64,000 bases of DNA from NCBI GenBank assembly GCA_963969395.1, contig OZ017801.1, positions 16,621,611-16,685,610 on the forward strand, in the 5' to 3' direction. Shown piece by piece: positions 61,524 to 64,000 of the stretch; position 1 is the stretch's first letter; every line of letters begins with the position of its first letter. Under the pieces are notes generated by a model that saw only the letters and a program-made list of their open reading frames with translations, was not told the DNA's origin and made no database searches. This stretch comes from Pseudoscleropodium purum (Eukaryota > Streptophyta > Bryopsida > Hypnales > Brachytheciaceae). Made by a program: the position numbers and the translations under genes.

Positions 61524-62364
61524 TTTGAACTTACCTATGAGCAATTGAGCTTCTACTAATTCTAAATAATTTATATGTATATCCTATATGGTTTGTTTTA
61601 CCTCCTACCACCTCATTTTTATAAATATCTTGTCTTTTCATCTCTAAACATTTACAATGAATGGCTTTTGAAGCTACGAGAGACTTTTGCTTGAATATAA
61701 GAATTGGTTCTAATTAGCTATATCTTGGGGCTATTCAACTAGGAACCAATGAGAGCTTGTCTAGGACAATTGAAAATAGTTGTTTCTTTTTATAAGTAAT
61801 TCATTTCCTGTATTCCAAGTTTTCTATTTAGGTATACAAACTAAAATATTGAAATTAAGATGGTAATTTCCTAATTTCAATTGGCTGATTTTCTACTAGT
61901 ACGTAGCCAAATCTCCTTTTTCTTTGGTGAACACAAAGATTTCTTTTTCTAAATCAAGCATATTGCCTAAATTATACCTAAACTTTCAAGCCCCATACCT
62001 TTTGATATAGGCATCATATTAGATAAAAGTTATATTTTCATAAAGTTTATACAATTTTGCATCTTTGATAAAAAAAAATTCACTTTCATCTATTCAAAAA
62101 TGACTTCACATAGATTTACTTGAGTCTTCAAGAAGCTCCATGGTAGATTATTGTCCTTTAGGGGTTAATAAAAAATTATATTCATACTAAGCAACCATAT
62201 TATATATTTTTACCTCTAACTTAATGTGTCACAATGATATCTATGCTCTTGGTAAGAATATTCATCTATGTAAAAAGTGATAGCCTTGAGTAAGTAGTTA
62301 GTATAGGTGATACTAAACAAAATTTTAAGTGTAGTAAAACAATAGTTCCTAAAGTTTTTATATA
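61524..62364. other. AT-rich spacer with an isolated TTAACCCC-family end
   Basis: No gene. A lone right-end motif, CCTTTAGGGGTTAA, lies at 62154-62167, probably the remains of a truncated family member whose left end I could not place. Confidence 0.45.
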
Positions 62365-63049
62365 CAACCCCTAAAGGACCAAGGCCTTTTTTCTACAATA
62401 TAAACATTCAAAACTACCATTTTTATAGCAAAGAGTAAAAAAATTTATAATTGTTTTTTTTGCACATCTAATTGTAGGATTGTACACCTAACTAGTATGA
62501 AAATGTGTGGAGAAAATTTCATAAATTTTCTCCTCACAAATTGCAAGATATTTTAATTATTAATATCTCTAAGGTGGAATTAAAATGCACAAATCCCAAA
62601 GGTGAGATTGTTCAAGCAAGAAAACTAAACATGTGGAACTTTTTTTTTTAAATTGCAAAAATTGCATTCAAAAACGAATCCTATAAATTATTTTTTCAAA
62701 AAAATGCTCTAATTGCTTGAAAAACAAGATTGTCCATAATTTTTTCATAGCAAATCAAAATGGAATGAACCAAAGTTTTCCGTATAGACAAAAATATAAT
62801 ATTTGAGAGAGAAGATCTAATTCAAATTTTTGAAATTTTTTTGTTGCCCCCTCTCTTCTATTTTTAGCTTATTTGGGCATAATTTTTTTATCTTAAACAC
62901 CAATTAAAAAAAATTTGATTCCCACAAAGCCAATCAATTTTTCTATCTTCAAAAAAAGTTAAAAAAAATTAGGACAAAAATTGAGACTGTAGGTACCTAC
63001 TCAAAATCCCATTTGTCCCTTGATGGGATAATGTTCTTTTAAGGATTAA
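62365..63049 (+). mobile_element. TTAACCCC-family TIR element, copy 5 (subfamily B)
   Basis: A 685-bp copy from CAACCCCTAAAGGACCAA to CTTTTAAGGATTAA. Its interior matches the copy at 20941-21856 (AGATTGTTCAAGCAAG, AACAAGATTGTCC, AGACAAAAATATAATATTT). Confidence 0.65.
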
Positions 63050-63699
63050 CTACAAAACTCCTAGGGACTTAGAAATGACCAAACACAACTTATTTTTCTT
63101 AAATAGTAGATCTTTGGGGGGTACTTGAATGTGTGTTTAGCACTTGATTGATAGTGGAAAGAGTCTCTTTGTAAGGAACTACAAATTATTTTGTAGAAAA
63201 GAAGATGCTAAATCCACGAATCACAAAAGATGCCTTTTTAGTGTATTTGGCAATTATCTAAACAATTTACACTTTTTACACTATTGCTCTCAATTTTAGC
63301 CATAAAAATGATCATTTTTGATGAATTAGACGATGGATCTTTTTTATTTTAGTTTCTACTTTGATTTGAAGTTTTCCAAAATTTTAAAATTGAATATTTT
63401 ATTGCCATTTGAAATTTAGGCTTATAACCACAATCTATAGAATTTCTAATTATAAAATGAAACAAAACAAATATTTCATGTATACTATGATATTTTTACA
63501 CCATAATTCTTGCATGAGGTGAAATTTTCAAAAAATTTAAGCTTATTAGATATGAATTTTCTTCACTTCTTGTTCAAAATTTCATAATACTTTCAAATTT
63601 TTGCAAAAACTATAAAATTCTTATGACTTGTAGAAGACATGTGAATTCATCTCTGTAAAAGAAAAAAAAATCCATATATTTTGAATAGCAAAATGAAGC

Positions 63700-64000
63700 A
63701 TCAAGAGTACAGGGGCCTTGCAAAAAGTAGGGTAGCTACACTTCACAAGCTCACTTTTCTATGAAAAAATGTCCAAAATTGTGGTGCTTATTTGGATTCA
63801 TTTTCCTAGACAATTTGGCTAAATGCTTGAATAATTTCACATCATTTGGAATTATACAACATACAGGGAAAAAATAGTAAGTAGAAAGAAGTAGAAAATG
63901 CTTCAAAATACAAAATTGTTAAAAATTTAGTTATAGAACTGAAAATGCCAATCCCAATGGTTGTAATAAACATCTAACCCTATGATTTTATTTTTTTCAA
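63700..64000 (+). mobile_element. Partial TTAACCCC-family subfamily A copy, cut by the window edge
   Basis: From about 63740 the sequence follows the interior of copy 1 from about 3680: ACTTCACAAG, AATGTCCAAAATTGTGGTG.TT, TTTGGATTCATTTT, ACAACATA.AGG, AATGCCAATCCCAA and TTGTAATAAACA in order. No left terminal repeat is found at the expected distance, so the copy is truncated or rearranged. Confidence 0.55.

Overview
This is nuclear DNA of a land plant. All five convincing genes are plant housekeeping genes, two with putative plastid leaders. Four of the five are split by spliceosomal introns of about 120-1,070 bp. The rest is AT-rich, repeat-filled intergenic DNA. One transposase remnant resembles a family I recall from non-flowering plants, so a bryophyte, lycophyte or fern is my guess, at low confidence. 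There is no sign of bacterial, organellar or viral origin.

Genes. (1) MVD, minus strand, 11051-6422: diphosphomevalonate decarboxylase of the mevalonate pathway, 10 exons, 428 aa, one GC-AG intron. (2) RSGA, plus, 12469-16977: circularly permuted GTPase for small-subunit ribosome assembly, probably plastid, 5 exons, 537 aa; it is divergent from MVD. (3) MENG, plus, 18431-19312: demethylphylloquinone (2-phytyl-1,4-naphthoquinone) methyltransferase, plastid, intronless, 293 aa. (4) UCH37/UCHL5-type deubiquitinase, plus, 27996-31067: 5 exons, 342 aa. (5) Single-domain Sec14/CRAL-TRIO protein, minus, 38815-35886: 5 exons, 270 aa. Every gene model was joined by hand, and reading frames and splice signals agree at each junction. 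The genes do not form a functional cluster, although MVD and MENG both belong to isoprenoid/quinone metabolism and RSGA and MENG both look plastid-targeted.

Repeats. From 1 to 6.4 kb and beyond 19 kb the sequence is mostly decayed transposable elements. Families recognised by self-comparison are: (a) 0.65-0.93 kb elements with terminal inverted repeats (TIRs) TTAACCCCTAAAG, at least six copies; (b) small elements ending in TAAGGTAG, lying in or next to genes; (c) a 298-bp GC-rich hAT-type MITE with a perfect 8-bp target-site duplication (25021-25318); (d) fold-back elements ending in AGGAATTGTGTTCAA; (e) two nested large elements of one family with TGTGAGC-rich ends, about 12.8 kb (43576-56363) and about 7.5 kb (44811-52350). 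The inner one carries a MULE-like transposase remnant and a 97-bp tandem array with a two-monomer higher-order period.

The most unusual observations are the nested elements with their array, and tandem duplications in the first introns of the neighbouring MVD and RSGA genes that have copied the 5' splice site. I found no convincing new multi-gene biological system. From about 41 kb onward I see no intact host gene.
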